Assembly: GCF_010645075.1 (NCBI RefSeq)
Contig: NZ_JAADZV010000004.1
Coordinates: 186,001-250,000 of the forward strand
Length of the DNA: 64,000 nucleotides
Direction: 5' to 3'
Origin: Flavobacterium limi
GTDB taxonomy: Bacteria > Bacteroidota > Bacteroidia > Flavobacteriales > Flavobacteriaceae
Of this stretch, positions 9,689-17,520 are shown piece by piece. Below the pieces are notes generated by a model. It worked only from the letters and a program-made list of their open reading frames with translations, did not search any database and was not told where the DNA came from. Each line of letters starts with the position of its first letter. Within the stretch, counting starts at the first letter, position 1. Both the position numbers and the translations under genes were made by a program.

Positions 9689-9924
9689 AGTATTGTGTTT
9701 TTTGTAAAATTAAAAGTTTTTACTACATAAAATACGTTCAAAATACGTTTTCTATTATTATTCAGAGAAAACGTTTTAGAGAACATAAAATTGTCAGCGT
9801 TTTACAAATTTACTCACTATTTTCAAAAAAACATACTGGAATGTTAATAGAAAATAGGATTTTTTCATTTTAGGTATTCGTATCTTAAAAATAGTTTTCT
9901 GACAATTAAAGCAAATCAATCTGC

Positions 9925-9932
9925 TATATTTG
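9925..9932 (+). promoter_or_regulatory. Putative -7 promoter box for the 9978 gene
   Basis: TATATTTG matches the Bacteroidota TAnnTTTG consensus and lies about 45 bases before the ATG at 9978. The rest of spacer 9689-9977 shows only a tandem AAAATACGTT pair at about 9728-9753, upstream of the divergent rhodanese gene. Confidence 0.45.
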
Positions 9933-9977
9933 TTGTAAAAAATAAAACATATCGATTTCAACAATAATAATGCACTA

Positions 9978-10778
9978 ATGAAACTAATAATAGTAATCGT
10001 TTTATTTTATAGTTTTTCCATTTTCGCACAAACTCATAAAAACAATTTGAGAACCGAAGAAACAGCTATTGAAAGTGGAGAAATTATTAAAATATACAAT
10101 AATGAAAAACTCGAAAGTTTCACATTACAGATTCTTGCTGATTACTATTCAAACTCATTTTTCTTTACCAAAGAAAACGACATTATAACCATTAAAAACA
10201 GAGTTGAGAGCGATGCCATAATTAAACTATACGTTAAGGACAGAAAAAAAGTCAGTGAATTTCTGTATAAAGACAAACTCATATTTTATACAGAAGTAAT
10301 CGACTTCGACATAAAAAAATTACCGGCACAAAGTAAAATTTGGAACACTATATATAATGATGAAAAAATCAGTTATATCTATAAAGATAATTTATCTAAA
10401 GCTGCAGGAGATGATTTTGAAAAAAGCTACAAACTATTCCTTTTCTTAAAAACATCAGAAAACAATGCAACTACCGATTTAATTTTCAACCAGATAGCAG
10501 ATTTTTTCTCAAAAGAAGATGCGATTCTTAGAATCTATCTGAGTAAATACAGAGACAAAATTAATGCTGAATCACAATTAAATAAGACTGGATATTTAAC
10601 GACTAATGAGCTTGGTAAAATAAAAAACGGTATTTTATGGACCCAAAAAACAATAAATAACGGTGAATATCATGTCTATAAAAATGAACAAATAATTAAA
10701 TCCGGAACTGTAAATTTAAAATCTTTTCAGGAAATATTTAACACTTACTATACTGAAAACTATAACTTACAAGAATAA
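9978..10778 (+). CDS. Exported protein of unknown function
   Basis: I do not recognise this 266-residue protein. It begins with a signal peptide (MKLIIVIVLFYSFSIFAQ) and is then charged and Lys-rich with no further membrane segment, so it is probably periplasmic or surface-located. No lipobox is present. It ends 33 bases before the Crp/Fnr gene on the same strand, so the two may be cotranscribed. Codon use looks like that of its neighbours. Confidence 0.7.
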   Translation: MKLIIVIVLFYSFSIFAQTHKNNLRTEETAIESGEIIKIYNNEKLESFTLQILADYYSNSFFFTKENDIITIKNRVESDAIIKLYVKDRKKVSEFLYKDKLIFYTEVIDFDIKKLPAQSKIWNTIYNDEKISYIYKDNLSKAAGDDFEKSYKLFLFLKTSENNATTDLIFNQIADFFSKEDAILRIYLSKYRDKINAESQLNKTGYLTTNELGKIKNGILWTQKTINNGEYHVYKNEQIIKSGTVNLKSFQEIFNTYYTENYNLQE

Positions 10779-10811
10779 AAAACAATAACGTATAATAGAC
10801 AAACAGCATCA

Positions 10812-11444
10812 ATGCAAAATTCATTAAAAACCCTTTTCCCAAACTTCTCCAGTGAACTGATTGCTACTATCGAACAAAACGGAAGCGCACAGGATTTTGA
10901 ATCCGGAACCATTTTAATGCGAACCGGACAGTATATTAAAAACACCGTTCTGATTATGAAAGGAAAAATCAAAATCTATCGTGAGGGCGAAGACGGAGGC
11001 GAATTTTTATTGTATTATCTGCAGCCCGGACAAGCCTGTGCCATTTCGATGATCTGCACTGCAAAAAGCGAAAAAAGCCAGATTATGGCCAAAGTTGTCG
11101 AAGATGTTTCGGTGATGATGATTCCGCTTCAGCTAATGGACAAATGGATGATGGAACACAGATCGTGGTACGAATTTGTAATCGAAACCTACCGAAGCCG
11201 TTTTGAAGAAGTTCTTGAAGTGGTAGATAATATCGCATTCCGGTCTATGGATGAACGTTTGGAATTTTATCTGAAACGCCATTCTGATGCTTGTGGCTGT
11301 TCTGAAGTCAAATTATCACATCAGGAAATTGCAACCGAACTCAATACCTCCAGAGAAGTGGTTTCGAGACTTCTCAAAAAAATGGAACAGCGCGGTCTGG
11401 TCAAACTCAACCGAAACCAGATTGAACTTTTAAAAAAGATTTAA
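10812..11444 (+). CDS. Crp/Fnr family transcriptional regulator
   Basis: 210 residues, the usual size. The N-terminal cyclic-nucleotide-binding-like beta barrel spans about 10-120 (GTILMRTGQYIKNTVLIMKG), a long dimer helix follows, and the C-terminal winged helix contains LSHQEIATELNTSREVVSRL, the recognition helix region. The phosphate-binding cassette of true CRP is not obvious, so cAMP binding is doubtful. Four cysteines are present (76, 82, 161, 163), the last two as CGC just before the DNA-binding domain, but there is no Fnr-style N-terminal cluster. It sits upstream of a sulfite/sulfonate exporter gene, and Crp/Fnr-like palindromes precede that gene and the persulfide dioxygenase gene, so it is a plausible regulator of both (inference). 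Confidence 0.9.
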   Translation: MQNSLKTLFPNFSSELIATIEQNGSAQDFESGTILMRTGQYIKNTVLIMKGKIKIYREGEDGGEFLLYYLQPGQACAISMICTAKSEKSQIMAKVVEDVSVMMIPLQLMDKWMMEHRSWYEFVIETYRSRFEEVLEVVDNIAFRSMDERLEFYLKRHSDACGCSEVKLSHQEIATELNTSREVVSRLLKKMEQRGLVKLNRNQIELLKKI

Positions 11445-11490
11445 AAACACCAATTTCACTAATTTTCACTAATTAGTATTTGTAAGACTC

Positions 11491-11547
11491 TGTCAGTTCG
11501 AGCGGAGTCGAGAACCTGGGAGCATCTCGACTCCGCTCGATGTGACA
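11491..11547. repeat. Palindromic intergenic repeat (23-bp arms, 11-bp loop)
   Basis: The left arm begins TGTCAGTTCGAGCGG and the right arm ends CCGCTCGATGTGACA. 21 of 23 positions pair across an 11-base loop. It follows the Crp/Fnr stop by 46 bases and could act as a terminator, but it has no T-tract, so a dispersed REP-like palindrome is more likely. Short AATTxxTGA-like micro-repeats in opposite orientation lie on both sides (about 11447-11478 and 11557-11582). Confidence 0.7.
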
Positions 11548-11589
11548 TTAGAAAATAATTCATGATAATTCGTGTTTAAAATTCTTTCT

Positions 11590-11633
11590 GTGACAAATGT
11601 TACTGTAGATTTCTAATTTGCAAACCACCTTTG
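11590..11633 (+). promoter_or_regulatory. Crp/Fnr-like box plus -7 element of the TauE/SafE gene
   Basis: GTGACAAATGTTAC at 11590-11603 is an imperfect GTxACnnnnGTTAC palindrome. A -7-like CACCTTTG follows at 11626-11633, leaving 22 bases between them. The same box type, spacing and -7 position occur before the persulfide dioxygenase gene at 17452-17495. The regulator gene is adjacent upstream. Confidence 0.5.
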
Positions 11634-11649
11634 CATCAAAACAAATGCA

Positions 11650-12435
11650 ATGGAATATGCAGGTTATATTGCTTCAATTATTATCGGAATCTCGCTGGGC
11701 TTAATTGGCGGTGGCGGTTCCATACTTACGATTCCAATTTTAGTTTATCTCTTCAAAGTTAATCCTGAACAGGCAACTTCATATTCCTTATTTATCGTAG
11801 GATTGACCGCCATCTTTGGAAGTTACAGCCATTACAGAATGGGCAATCTCAAACTTAAATCGGCATTGTATTTTGCCATTCCTTCTGTGATTTCGATATT
11901 GATTATCCGCGAAGTTATTTTCCCAAAAATTGCCGGTACTCTTTTTTCTGTAGCTTCTTATACCGTTTCAAAAGACTTTCTGATTATGATTGTCTTTTCC
12001 CTATTAATGATTACAGCCGCTATTTCGATGATTCGAAAAGAACAGCCCGAAATAAAAGCAACCGAAACCAATTATATACAATTAAGCTTAATAGGTTTCA
12101 TAGTCGGAATCGTAACCGGATTTTTGGGTGCCGGAGGTGGATTTCTAATTATTCCCGCTCTGTTATTTTTCGCCAAATTACCAATGAAACAAGCAGTCGG
12201 AACTTCATTATTAATCATTACCATTAATTCCTCAATAGGTTTTGCAGGCGATTTGTATATCGGAACCCAGATTGATTATCCCTTTTTATTAGGTATTTCA
12301 GCAATGGCGCTTTTAGGAATGCTAATCGGAAGCCAGCTTTCTAAAAAAATAGACGGTACTAAACTAAAACCGCTTTTTGGCTGGTTTGTCCTCGTAATGG
12401 GACTTTATATTATTACGAAAGAAATTTTGTTTTAA
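11650..12435 (+). CDS. TauE/SafE family sulfite/sulfonate exporter-type membrane protein
   Basis: 261 residues with about eight membrane helices in two homologous halves. Each half starts with the family's Gly-rich motif: LIGGGGSILTIPILVYLF near residue 20 and FLGAGGGFLIIPALLFF near residue 160. Members export sulfite, sulfoacetate or related anions, or import thiosulfate or organosulfur compounds; direction and substrate cannot be told here. Its promoter resembles that of the persulfide dioxygenase gene at 17521, which points to sulfite removal after persulfide oxidation (inference). Confidence 0.88.
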   Translation: MEYAGYIASIIIGISLGLIGGGGSILTIPILVYLFKVNPEQATSYSLFIVGLTAIFGSYSHYRMGNLKLKSALYFAIPSVISILIIREVIFPKIAGTLFSVASYTVSKDFLIMIVFSLLMITAAISMIRKEQPEIKATETNYIQLSLIGFIVGIVTGFLGAGGGFLIIPALLFFAKLPMKQAVGTSLLIITINSSIGFAGDLYIGTQIDYPFLLGISAMALLGMLIGSQLSKKIDGTKLKPLFGWFVLVMGLYIITKEILF

Positions 12436-12562
12436 GGCTTTCACGCAATTTTTAAATATTTTGAATTTAGTTTCACTTGTAGAGTAGTCTTTGTCAGAGT
12501 TTTAAATTTTGACAAAGATGAAACTAAACAGTTTTCTTACGTAAACAGATTTATACTTTTTT

Positions 12563-12601
12563 TGGCATAGCTTGCGGCCGGGCTGTTGCTATATCTTTTT
12601 T
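12563..12601 (+). repeat. Truncated copy of the structured intergenic element (copy D)
   Basis: The segment CGGCCGGGCTGTTGCTATAT resembles the left half of the elements at 13816, 20270 and 32925 (core CGGGCTnTnCGCT followed by ATCTTTTT), but no right half follows. It lies in the 304-bp spacer 12436-12739, which otherwise shows no gene or obvious signal. Confidence 0.4.
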
Positions 12602-12739
12602 CCCAGCTATTACTTATTCAAATAAAGAATTAATCATTTCAGATATATTATAAAAATAAAAGACTTAACTTTAGTTATTTCCTGTTATTTGTCAGGCTAT
12701 TAAATAAAAGACAATCGAAATAATACTAAAATAAATGTT

Positions 12740-13135
12740 ATGACTTCTCAAACAATCACTATCAGCATATCAATACATAATTCCAAAGAAAAAGTTTATG
12801 AATTTGCATCAAATCCTGAAAACTTCCCTAAGTGGCTGGCTTTTATACAATCAGTTTCAAAAAAATCAGACCGGGTTTGGAACGCCGAATCAGATTTAGG
12901 GAAAATCGAAATAGAGTTAAGTCCGGAAAATGAATTCGGAATTATAGATCACAAAGTAAAACTACCTGATGGCACAAAAGTTTATAATCCATTGAGAGTT
13001 ATAGAAAACGGAGAAGGAAGCGAAGTTATATTTACTTTATTTAAAATGCCCAATAAAACAGACGAAGAAGTAAACGCTGATTCCGAATTAGTAAAAGCCG
13101 ACTTAAAAACTTTAAAAGACATTTTAGAAAAATAA
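12740..13135 (+). CDS. SRPBCC (START-like) family protein
   Basis: 131 residues with the pattern of a small polyketide-cyclase/SRPBCC fold: an N-terminal strand TITISISIHNSKEKVYEFASNPENFPKW, a central beta sheet and a long C-terminal helix ending in ADLKTLKDILEK. The fold makes a hydrophobic ligand cavity. No catalytic residues or ligand can be assigned. The start is preceded by an A-rich leader (ATAAATGTT). Confidence 0.8.
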   Translation: MTSQTITISISIHNSKEKVYEFASNPENFPKWLAFIQSVSKKSDRVWNAESDLGKIEIELSPENEFGIIDHKVKLPDGTKVYNPLRVIENGEGSEVIFTLFKMPNKTDEEVNADSELVKADLKTLKDILEK

Positions 13136-13199
13136 TTTAAGTACTCATTTAATTCCCTAACGGTTTAAATATCGAATAAAATTCAGTTAAATCTTAGAA

Positions 13200-13763
13200 T
13201 CAGTTTTCAATTATAACCGATTTTATTTCCAGCAACGCCCCTGAAACAGGATGATAATTCACAAAATTGAATTTACAAAGGTTGTGGATATTCAACAGTT
13301 TTCCGTTTGGCAATCCGTTCTGTCTGAAAGCTGTCCACGGAATTTTCATCGTTTTGAATCTATTGGAAGATACCGGTAAATCAACTCTTGGATGAGATCC
13401 GCCGTGAATACAGCCCGTTCCTGTTTCATTTCCTTCGCGTGCCTGCAATTTAATGAGCTGTGTCGATTTATAAGTAATCTTTACAAATTTTGATTTATTG
13501 GATAAATTAGTCGGAATTCCATCATTCGATGCTGATGATGTGATCAATACATTAAGTTCAATTTCACCCACAGGATTATCCTTAGCGGTAACCCGAACAA
13601 CACCTTCTTTTTCTCTGACCGCATTAATTGTTTCGTAATTTTCGTTGACAGGTCCTGCAATATGCCAAATGTTTGATTTAACAAGATCTACATCTGGCTT
13701 CAGGATTGCTGCAGGAAGCATAAAGGTCGAAACTATAATTACAAAAATGGATTGCCGAATCAC
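13200..13763 (-). CDS. Exported beta-rich protein of unknown function
   Basis: 187 residues with an N-terminal hydrophobic segment (SIFVIIVSTFMLPAAIL) that may be a signal peptide. The remainder alternates strands and turns and ends in a segment rich in N/F/V (LCKFNFVNYHPVSGALLEIK), which suggests a beta-sandwich such as a carbohydrate- or surface-binding domain. I cannot name a family. It is a lone gene on the minus strand facing repeat-rich DNA. Confidence 0.6.
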   Translation of the reverse strand: MIRQSIFVIIVSTFMLPAAILKPDVDLVKSNIWHIAGPVNENYETINAVREKEGVVRVTAKDNPVGEIELNVLITSSASNDGIPTNLSNKSKFVKITYKSTQLIKLQAREGNETGTGCIHGGSHPRVDLPVSSNRFKTMKIPWTAFRQNGLPNGKLLNIHNLCKFNFVNYHPVSGALLEIKSVIIEN

Positions 13764-13815
13764 AAGGAGTATTTTTTTTATAAAATCAAATTTAAATAAA
13801 CCATTTGGATTTTTT

Positions 13816-13917
13816 GGACGTTACCTACGGGCTATCCGCTAAATTCCCGATTAACAAAAATTACAGCTAAAAGCCTTGTTTTTCTAAATCGGGAGATACC
13901 GCTCCTATCCCTAAAGC
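13816..13917 (+). repeat. Structured intergenic element, copy A
   Basis: The order is GGACGTTACC, then GGGCTATCCGCT, a variable hairpin whose arms are TCCCGATT and AATCGGGA, then TACCGCTCCTATCCCT. The same framework is seen at 20270-20383 and 32925-33012 with different internal hairpins. The outer closing helix is weak in this copy. It may be a non-coding RNA or a non-autonomous mobile element. Confidence 0.6.
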
Positions 13918-13998
13918 AATCTCGAAATATGAAACGTTCTTCTTTTAAAACGATCACTTAGTTGATAATTCGAATCCTTATTTTTCATGGCTCTTTTT

Positions 13999-14126
13999 GA
14001 ATTGCCTCCAGCTTTAGCTGGAGATTCATAAAAATATATAAAAAGGCTTTAGCCAAACTTACCATTTGGTTAAAACCTTTTTCCTAATTCAACAAAAAAC
14101 CTCCAGTTAAAACTGGAGGCAATTGA
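13999..14126. repeat. REP-like three-hairpin element
   Basis: Outer arms TGCCTCCAGCTTTAGCTGG and CCAGTTAAAACTGGAGGCA pair with each other, and each also folds on itself (CTCCAGCTTTAGCTGGAG and CTCCAGTTAAAACTGGAG). Between them AAAAAGGCTTTAGCCAAA pairs with TTTGGTTAAAACCTTTTT, allowing G-T pairs. This layout resembles REP/BIME elements mobilised by Y1 (RAYT) transposases, none of which is encoded in the window. With copy A it fills most of the 415-bp spacer 13764-14178. Confidence 0.7.
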
Positions 14127-14178
14127 TATAAAAAATTCAATTAATGAAAATTTGTGTAATTCGTGGCTAAAAACAAAA

Positions 14179-15255
14179 TCAATGCTCCCCATACCCAATA
14201 TCATCCATTTTCCCGCTAAAAACACGGTACTGAATAATAAAATAAACAATTACCAGAAACAAAGCCACAAAAAACCAGCTCAGTCCGGCATTTAATCCAT
14301 ATTCCCCGGCAGCTGTGTTATAAATCGTTAACGAAGGATTCACTTTATTGGTCGATGGCAAAACATTCGGAAAAATCGAAACGGCTGTTGAGGCAAAACC
14401 TCCCACTAAAAACAAAGTCGAGAACAGAAATCCGTAACCGTCTTTTTTAAAAGTTCGTACTTTGAACAATCCTAAAATCCCGACAAAAGTCATTACAGGA
14501 AAAAACCACAAAATAGGGTTCTCTACAAAATTATAAAACGGTCTTGGTTCAATAAAATGCCAGATTTGAAGCGAGATAATCACTAAAACCAATAACCCAA
14601 TATTCAGTCTAAAAACCAAATCCTTAAGCTGAGGATTTAATGATGAATTCGTTTTATAAATAATCCAGTTGGCACCGTGAATCATCAATGCGACTACACT
14701 TACAATTCCCAAAAACAAAGTAAACCAGTCGATAATTCCCAATTCATTTGCCTGCGGACTAAAAGTCGGATTCCATAAAGGCAGAAAGAAATAATGCGGT
14801 TCCTGTGTAGAAACACCATTTTCGACCATTCCGAGATTCACACCACGGACGATATTTCCAAGGGCCATTCCGAAGAACAAAGCCAGAAGCAGACTCGCAA
14901 TTCCGAAAGCCTTGTCCCAAATCGCTTCCCACATATGATTGTGTACCTGACCACGCATTTCCAGACCAATAGCACGGAAAATCAACAGCCATAAAATCAT
15001 AATCAAAGGCAGATAAAATCCGCTGAAAGACGATGCATACAAAGTCGGGAAAGCAAAAAACAGCACACCTCCTGCAGCAATCAGCCAGACTTCATTGGCA
15101 TCCCAAAAAGGACCAATCGAATTTGTAATGACTATTTTATCCCTTTCAGTTTTCGCAAAAAACAAATGAATAATTCCTGCCCCAAAATCGTAACCGTCCA
15201 AAACAATATAAACAGCCAGGATTCCCATTAAAACTACGTACCAAAAAAATTCCAT
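14179..15255 (-). CDS. cydB: Cytochrome bd ubiquinol oxidase subunit II
   Basis: 358 residues with about nine membrane helices. The N-terminus has LDGYDFGAGIIHLFF, the CydB signature, followed by GPFWDANEVWLIAAGGVLFFAFP. CydB partners CydA in the inner membrane to form the bd-type terminal oxidase, which reduces oxygen to water with quinol electrons. The start is 2 bases after the cydA stop, so the pair is cotranscribed. No CydX-like small protein is recognisable downstream, where REP-like repeats begin. Confidence 0.96.
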   Translation of the reverse strand: MEFFWYVVLMGILAVYIVLDGYDFGAGIIHLFFAKTERDKIVITNSIGPFWDANEVWLIAAGGVLFFAFPTLYASSFSGFYLPLIMILWLLIFRAIGLEMRGQVHNHMWEAIWDKAFGIASLLLALFFGMALGNIVRGVNLGMVENGVSTQEPHYFFLPLWNPTFSPQANELGIIDWFTLFLGIVSVVALMIHGANWIIYKTNSSLNPQLKDLVFRLNIGLLVLVIISLQIWHFIEPRPFYNFVENPILWFFPVMTFVGILGLFKVRTFKKDGYGFLFSTLFLVGGFASTAVSIFPNVLPSTNKVNPSLTIYNTAAGEYGLNAGLSWFFVALFLVIVYFIIQYRVFSGKMDDIGYGEH

Positions 15256-15257
15256 AC

Positions 15258-16604
15258 TTATATTTTTTCTGTTGAAAGTTCCACATGATGCGGTCCTTTA
15301 TTGATAATTTTTCCAATCAAAAGCAAAAACAACATTCCGAGCAAAAGGTATAAACCAATAAAACCCAGCAATGTAAACAAGGTATTTCCGGAAGAAACGG
15401 TTGGCGATGCTCCGGAAGCGGTTCGCATTAAATTATAAACCAGCCACGGCTGTCTGCCTAGTTCTGCAGTGTACCAGCCAGTCGTATTGGCAATATATGG
15501 AAACGGCATCATGAACATAAGCGACCATAAAAGCCATTTCGTTTCAAACAATTTTCCCCGAATCAATTGAAAAAGCGAAAGCACCATCAATCCGATAAAT
15601 ACTGTTCCTAGTCCTACCATAATATGATAGGCATAATACAACCCGGAAATATTAGTCGGATGCAGATCTTCTTCAAACTGATCCAGTCCCTGAATTTCCT
15701 GATCCCAATTTCCGTAAGTCAGGAAACTCAGAATATTAGGAACGGCGATTTTATTATCCAGTTTTTTGTCTTTTACATCCGGCTGACCAATTAAAACAAT
15801 TTCAGAACCTTTTTTCTCTGTGTGAAAAATTCCCTCCATAGCTGCAAAAGTCACTGGCTGGTATTTCACCACATTTTTAGCCAGTAAGTCCCCTGTTGGA
15901 ACAGCTACAACCAAACTCGAAATCAATCCGAAAATGACTCCGGTTTTTAAAAACAATTTTCCAAAAGAAACATTTTTTCTGCTTAAAATATAAAAAGCAC
16001 CAATTCCGGCCACAACAAAGGAACTTGTAACCAATGATGCTGCCTGATTATGAAGATAAGAAGGCCAAAGCCATGGATTTAGAAACAATGCTTTAAAATT
16101 CGTCAATACAAATTTTCCGTTTTCAAGGATTTCATAACCCACTGGATTCTGCATCCACGAATGTGTGGCAATAATCAAGTAACCACTCGCCCAGGAACCA
16201 ATCATGATTAATAATCCGGTTACAAAATGCCATTTATGTCCGAGGAGTTTTTCCCCAAATAAAAATATACCCAAAAAGGAGGATTCTAAAAAGAATGAAA
16301 ACATGCCTTCCATCGCCAGTGTCTGACCGATGATTCCTCCGGTCAATTCGGAGAATTTTGCCCAATTGGTCCCAAACTGAAACTCCATCGGTATTCCGGT
16401 TACTACGCCCATTGCAAAATTCAGGGCGAAGATTTTCATCCAGAAATGGGTAGCGTGATTATAGTGTTCGTTATTGGTTTTGAGATATTTCCACTTGAAG
16501 TAAACGATGATGAGCGAAAGACCCATTGTGAGCTGTGGAAAAAGGTAGTGAAAGGTAATCGTGAAGGCAAATTGCATTCGGTCATAAAAGAGCATTTCTT
16601 CCAT
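15258..16604 (-). CDS. cydA: Cytochrome bd ubiquinol oxidase subunit I
   Basis: 448 residues. Visible motifs are the N-terminal RMQFAFTITFHYLFPQLTMG with a haem-ligand His, the FQFGTNWAKFSE segment, EGMFSFFLESSFLG, and ELGRQPWLVYNLMRT, which contains the GRQPW quinol-oxidase signature. The Q-loop region is short, as in the short-loop CydA group. It carries haems b558, b595 and d and works at low oxygen. Cytochrome bd is known to resist sulfide, which is of interest beside the persulfide-oxidation genes at 17.5-20 kb (inference). Confidence 0.96.
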   Translation of the reverse strand: MEEMLFYDRMQFAFTITFHYLFPQLTMGLSLIIVYFKWKYLKTNNEHYNHATHFWMKIFALNFAMGVVTGIPMEFQFGTNWAKFSELTGGIIGQTLAMEGMFSFFLESSFLGIFLFGEKLLGHKWHFVTGLLIMIGSWASGYLIIATHSWMQNPVGYEILENGKFVLTNFKALFLNPWLWPSYLHNQAASLVTSSFVVAGIGAFYILSRKNVSFGKLFLKTGVIFGLISSLVVAVPTGDLLAKNVVKYQPVTFAAMEGIFHTEKKGSEIVLIGQPDVKDKKLDNKIAVPNILSFLTYGNWDQEIQGLDQFEEDLHPTNISGLYYAYHIMVGLGTVFIGLMVLSLFQLIRGKLFETKWLLWSLMFMMPFPYIANTTGWYTAELGRQPWLVYNLMRTASGASPTVSSGNTLFTLLGFIGLYLLLGMLFLLLIGKIINKGPHHVELSTEKI

Positions 16605-16693
16605 AAGGTAATTTGTTTATGAAGTTCCACAAATTTACCCATTAAAACCCGAATTACTGTCCTGCAGAAAGAGTTTATTTGTAAAGTTTTGAA

Positions 16694-16763
16694 CCATATA
16701 AGTGATATAAGTTCATTTTAGTTTTTTGCGTCAAACTTGTATTTACTTACATCACTTATATGG
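16694..16763. repeat. Inverted micro-repeat palindrome, about 9-nt period (70 bp)
   Basis: CCATATAAGTGATATAAGT at the left end is inverted at the right end as ACTTACATCACTTATATGG, with about 32 bp between. Each arm is a tandem of ATATAAGT-type units about 9 nt apart. A longer relative lies at 18954-19096. It occupies the gap between cydA and the HD-domain gene and may terminate the latter. Confidence 0.7.
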
Positions 16764-16768
16764 TGAAA

Positions 16769-17359
16769 TTATTTTTTTAAAATACCTTTTTCAACACTTT
16801 CGTTTATTAACCCTTCAGCATAATTCCATAAAGATTTCGAGCCTTCTTTTATCACGCTCTTTTTTTCATAAACCTTATCATAGTTGACTCCAAACTCTTT
16901 CCAGGTTCCGCCATTGTTTGATGTATTTTGCAATAATGGCTCTAATCTGTCCATAGATTTTGCAAATTTAGCCTCATTAGTTTGGCCTGCTTCAAATTCT
17001 TCCCAAACAGCAATCAGCTCTTCAGCTTGTTTCTTTGGCAGTAAACCAAAAATCCTGTTTGCAGCCAATCGTTCTTCATCAGTATTGCAATGATTTTTGG
17101 CTGTATCATAAATAAAAACATCTCCAGCATCAATCTCCACAATATCATGAATCAGAACCATTTTTACGACTTTCAAAACATCAATCGGTTCGTTTGAATG
17201 TTCTGTCAGGACAATCGCCATCAAAGCCAGGTGCCAACTGTGTTCTGCATCATTTTCACATCGGTCGCTGTTGAAGAGTTTTGTTTTGCGCTGAATGTAT
17301 TTTACTTTATCAATTTCTTTTATAAAAGCAATCTGACTCAATAAATCTTCTGTATTCAT
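16769..17359 (-). CDS. HD domain phosphohydrolase (YfbR/HDDC2-like)
   Basis: 196 residues. The metal-binding HD motifs are CENDAEHSWHLALMA (first His) and VLIHDIVEIDAGD (HD pair), with a later acidic DRLEPLLQN. This is the arrangement of HD_3/YfbR-like 5'-deoxynucleotidases, which dephosphorylate deoxynucleoside monophosphates. It is cytoplasmic. Assignment to the nucleotidase activity is by family only. Confidence 0.82.
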   Translation of the reverse strand: MNTEDLLSQIAFIKEIDKVKYIQRKTKLFNSDRCENDAEHSWHLALMAIVLTEHSNEPIDVLKVVKMVLIHDIVEIDAGDVFIYDTAKNHCNTDEERLAANRIFGLLPKKQAEELIAVWEEFEAGQTNEAKFAKSMDRLEPLLQNTSNNGGTWKEFGVNYDKVYEKKSVIKEGSKSLWNYAEGLINESVEKGILKK

Positions 17360-17451
17360 AACATTGATTTTAGGAAAAATGCAAAATTACAAAATGCTTC
17401 TCCTTCTCAAATGAAATTTTTATTTGGATTTTATCTTAAAAACCCATTTTT

Positions 17452-17495
17452 GTAACATTAGTCACTTACTTTACTCCAAAACAAGCTTACCTTTG
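17452..17495 (+). promoter_or_regulatory. Crp/Fnr-like box plus -7 element of the persulfide dioxygenase gene
   Basis: GTAACATTAGTCAC at 17452-17465 is an imperfect palindrome of the same type as the one at 11590. TACCTTTG, a good TAnnTTTG -7 box, follows after 22 bases at 17488-17495. The ATG lies 25 bases further on. Box centre and spacing suit an activator near position -50. Confidence 0.6.
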
Positions 17496-17520
17496 TTATC
17501 CTATTATTTAGAACAGAATC

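Noticed and set aside
13764..14178. Possible cydX small gene near cydAB
   Set aside because: The region downstream of cydB is filled by REP-like and structured repeats and has no short frame with a CydX-like helix that I can support.
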